This document shows, piece by piece, positions 63,458 through 64,000 of a DNA stretch of 64,000 nt. Position numbers and translations under genes: made by a program. Position 1 is the stretch's first letter. Each line of letters opens with the position of its first letter. Location of the stretch: NCBI RefSeq assembly GCF_000429185.2, contig NZ_AUBJ02000001.1, forward strand, positions 5,022,001 to 5,086,000. Reading direction: 5' to 3'. This DNA comes from Actinoalloteichus caeruleus DSM 43889 (GTDB lineage Bacteria; Actinomycetota; Actinomycetes; Mycobacteriales; Pseudonocardiaceae). The notes under the pieces were generated by a model that worked only from the letters and a program-made list of their open reading frames with translations, had not been told where the DNA came from and ran no database searches.

Positions 63458-63628
63458 TAACCCGGTGGCAACCCAGGACGAGGGGGCGGCCGGCGTTTGT
63501 CGGGACGACCCACTCAACGAGGAGGCCGGGCGCATGATGCGGTCGCGCGCAATGACGGGTTTTCGGCACGTTCGGGCCGAGTTGGCGACAGCCGTCGCTC
63601 GGGGCCCCGTGGTTCGTGGTGGTCGCTC

Positions 63629-63952
63629 GTGACCCAGCGGATCTGCTTCACGCTCCAGGTGCGCCCTGACCGCCTGGAGGAGTACCGCGAACGGCACGCG
63701 GACGTCTGGCCGGACATGCGGAAAGCGCTATCCGAATCCGGGTGGCGCAACTACTCCCTCTTCCTCCGCGAGGACGGCCTGCTGATCGGCTACCTGGAGT
63801 GCGACGACTTCGACGCCGCCAGGGAGGCGATGAACCGCACCGAGGTCAACGCACGCTGGCAGGCCGAGATGGCCCCGCTGTTCGCCGAACTCGACTCCGG
63901 CGCCGCCGACGAGGACATGAGTCCACTACCCGAGGTCTTCCACCTTCCCTGA
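63629..63952 (+). CDS. rhaM: L-rhamnose mutarotase
   Basis: 107 residues from GTG 63629. RICFTLQVRPDRLEEYRERH, ADVWPDMRKALSESGW, NYSLFLREDGLLIGYLE and the C-terminal LPEVFHLP match the family, which interconverts alpha and beta L-rhamnose. Likely the first gene of a rhamnose operon continuing beyond the window, under the divergent LacI regulator. Confidence 0.93.
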   Translation: MTQRICFTLQVRPDRLEEYRERHADVWPDMRKALSESGWRNYSLFLREDGLLIGYLECDDFDAAREAMNRTEVNARWQAEMAPLFAELDSGAADEDMSPLPEVFHLP

Positions 63953-64000
63953 CGGTCCCTCCCCCGCGTCCCACGCACTCCGCGTCCCCTGGTCGCGGTG

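Overview
The window is very GC-rich DNA with dense genes on both strands, GTG and TTG starts, 4-8 base stop/start overlaps and at least two probable leaderless transcripts. With a SigC-like ECF sigma factor, a DUF3558 lipoprotein, a DUF574/PF04672-type methyltransferase, a tRNA-His/oligoribonuclease/bacterial-PH block and a SARP-type regulator, it looks like the chromosome of a filamentous actinomycete, most likely Pseudonocardiales (inferred; no 16S gene is present). There is no CRISPR array, IS element or rRNA.

Layout. 1-3.2 kb: acyl-CoA ligase and enoyl-CoA hydratase, divergent from a TetR regulator. 3.4-5.9 kb: membrane anti-sigma factor divergent from a SigC-like sigma factor, then a NYN-LOTUS protein. 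6.2-10.1 kb: the most unusual locus, a 23-residue arginine/lysine-rich peptide with a strong ribosome binding site, a hairpin, a SagB-type flavin dehydrogenase, a frameshifted MFS exporter and a His-tailed ferric-reductase-like haem membrane protein. 10.2-14.5 kb: small low-complexity proteins, a hypothetical protein, a roughly 96-bp imperfect repeat present twice, and a J-domain/NERD protein. 15.5-20.2 kb: methyltransferase, then a possible defence or repair island: an ATPase that has lost its P-loop, its DUF4276-like partner, and a large PD-(D/E)XK Fe-S nuclease-like protein with two similarly organised halves. 20.2-26 kb: two TetR regulators, one with an almost perfect 49-bp palindrome shared with a hydrolase, and a DUF418/histidine kinase/response regulator operon. 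26.4-32.6 kb: P450 with a frameshifted ferredoxin, DUF5996, and a MarR/SNF2 helicase/SWIM-like operon. 32.6-38.3 kb: secreted metallophosphoesterase with a PHO-box-like promoter, MmcQ/YjbR protein, AraC and SARP regulators. 38.9-47 kb: tRNA-Lys, L,D-transpeptidase lipoprotein, MarR regulator, drug-type ABC exporter, tRNA-His, orn and two bacterial-PH membrane proteins. 47-54.8 kb: SRPBCC-acyl-CoA-synthetase fusion lacking its C-terminal domain, GNAT, TPR, LVIVD-repeat secreted protein and a DUF305 lipoprotein. 54.9-64 kb: trypsin-like protease and a decayed paralogue, then two LacI-controlled sugar modules: LacI/Gfo-Idh/GH42 beta-galactosidase, and LacI/L-rhamnose mutarotase at the right edge.

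A pattern across the window: at least five otherwise good genes (MFS, nuclease, TetR, transpeptidase, ferredoxin) carry one- or two-base frameshifts, mostly in C or G runs, and a single-base change restores the family sequence at most of them. Either the assembly has homopolymer indels or the strain is decaying these genes; raw reads would decide. All functional statements rest on reading motifs in the translated sequence; no database search was run.
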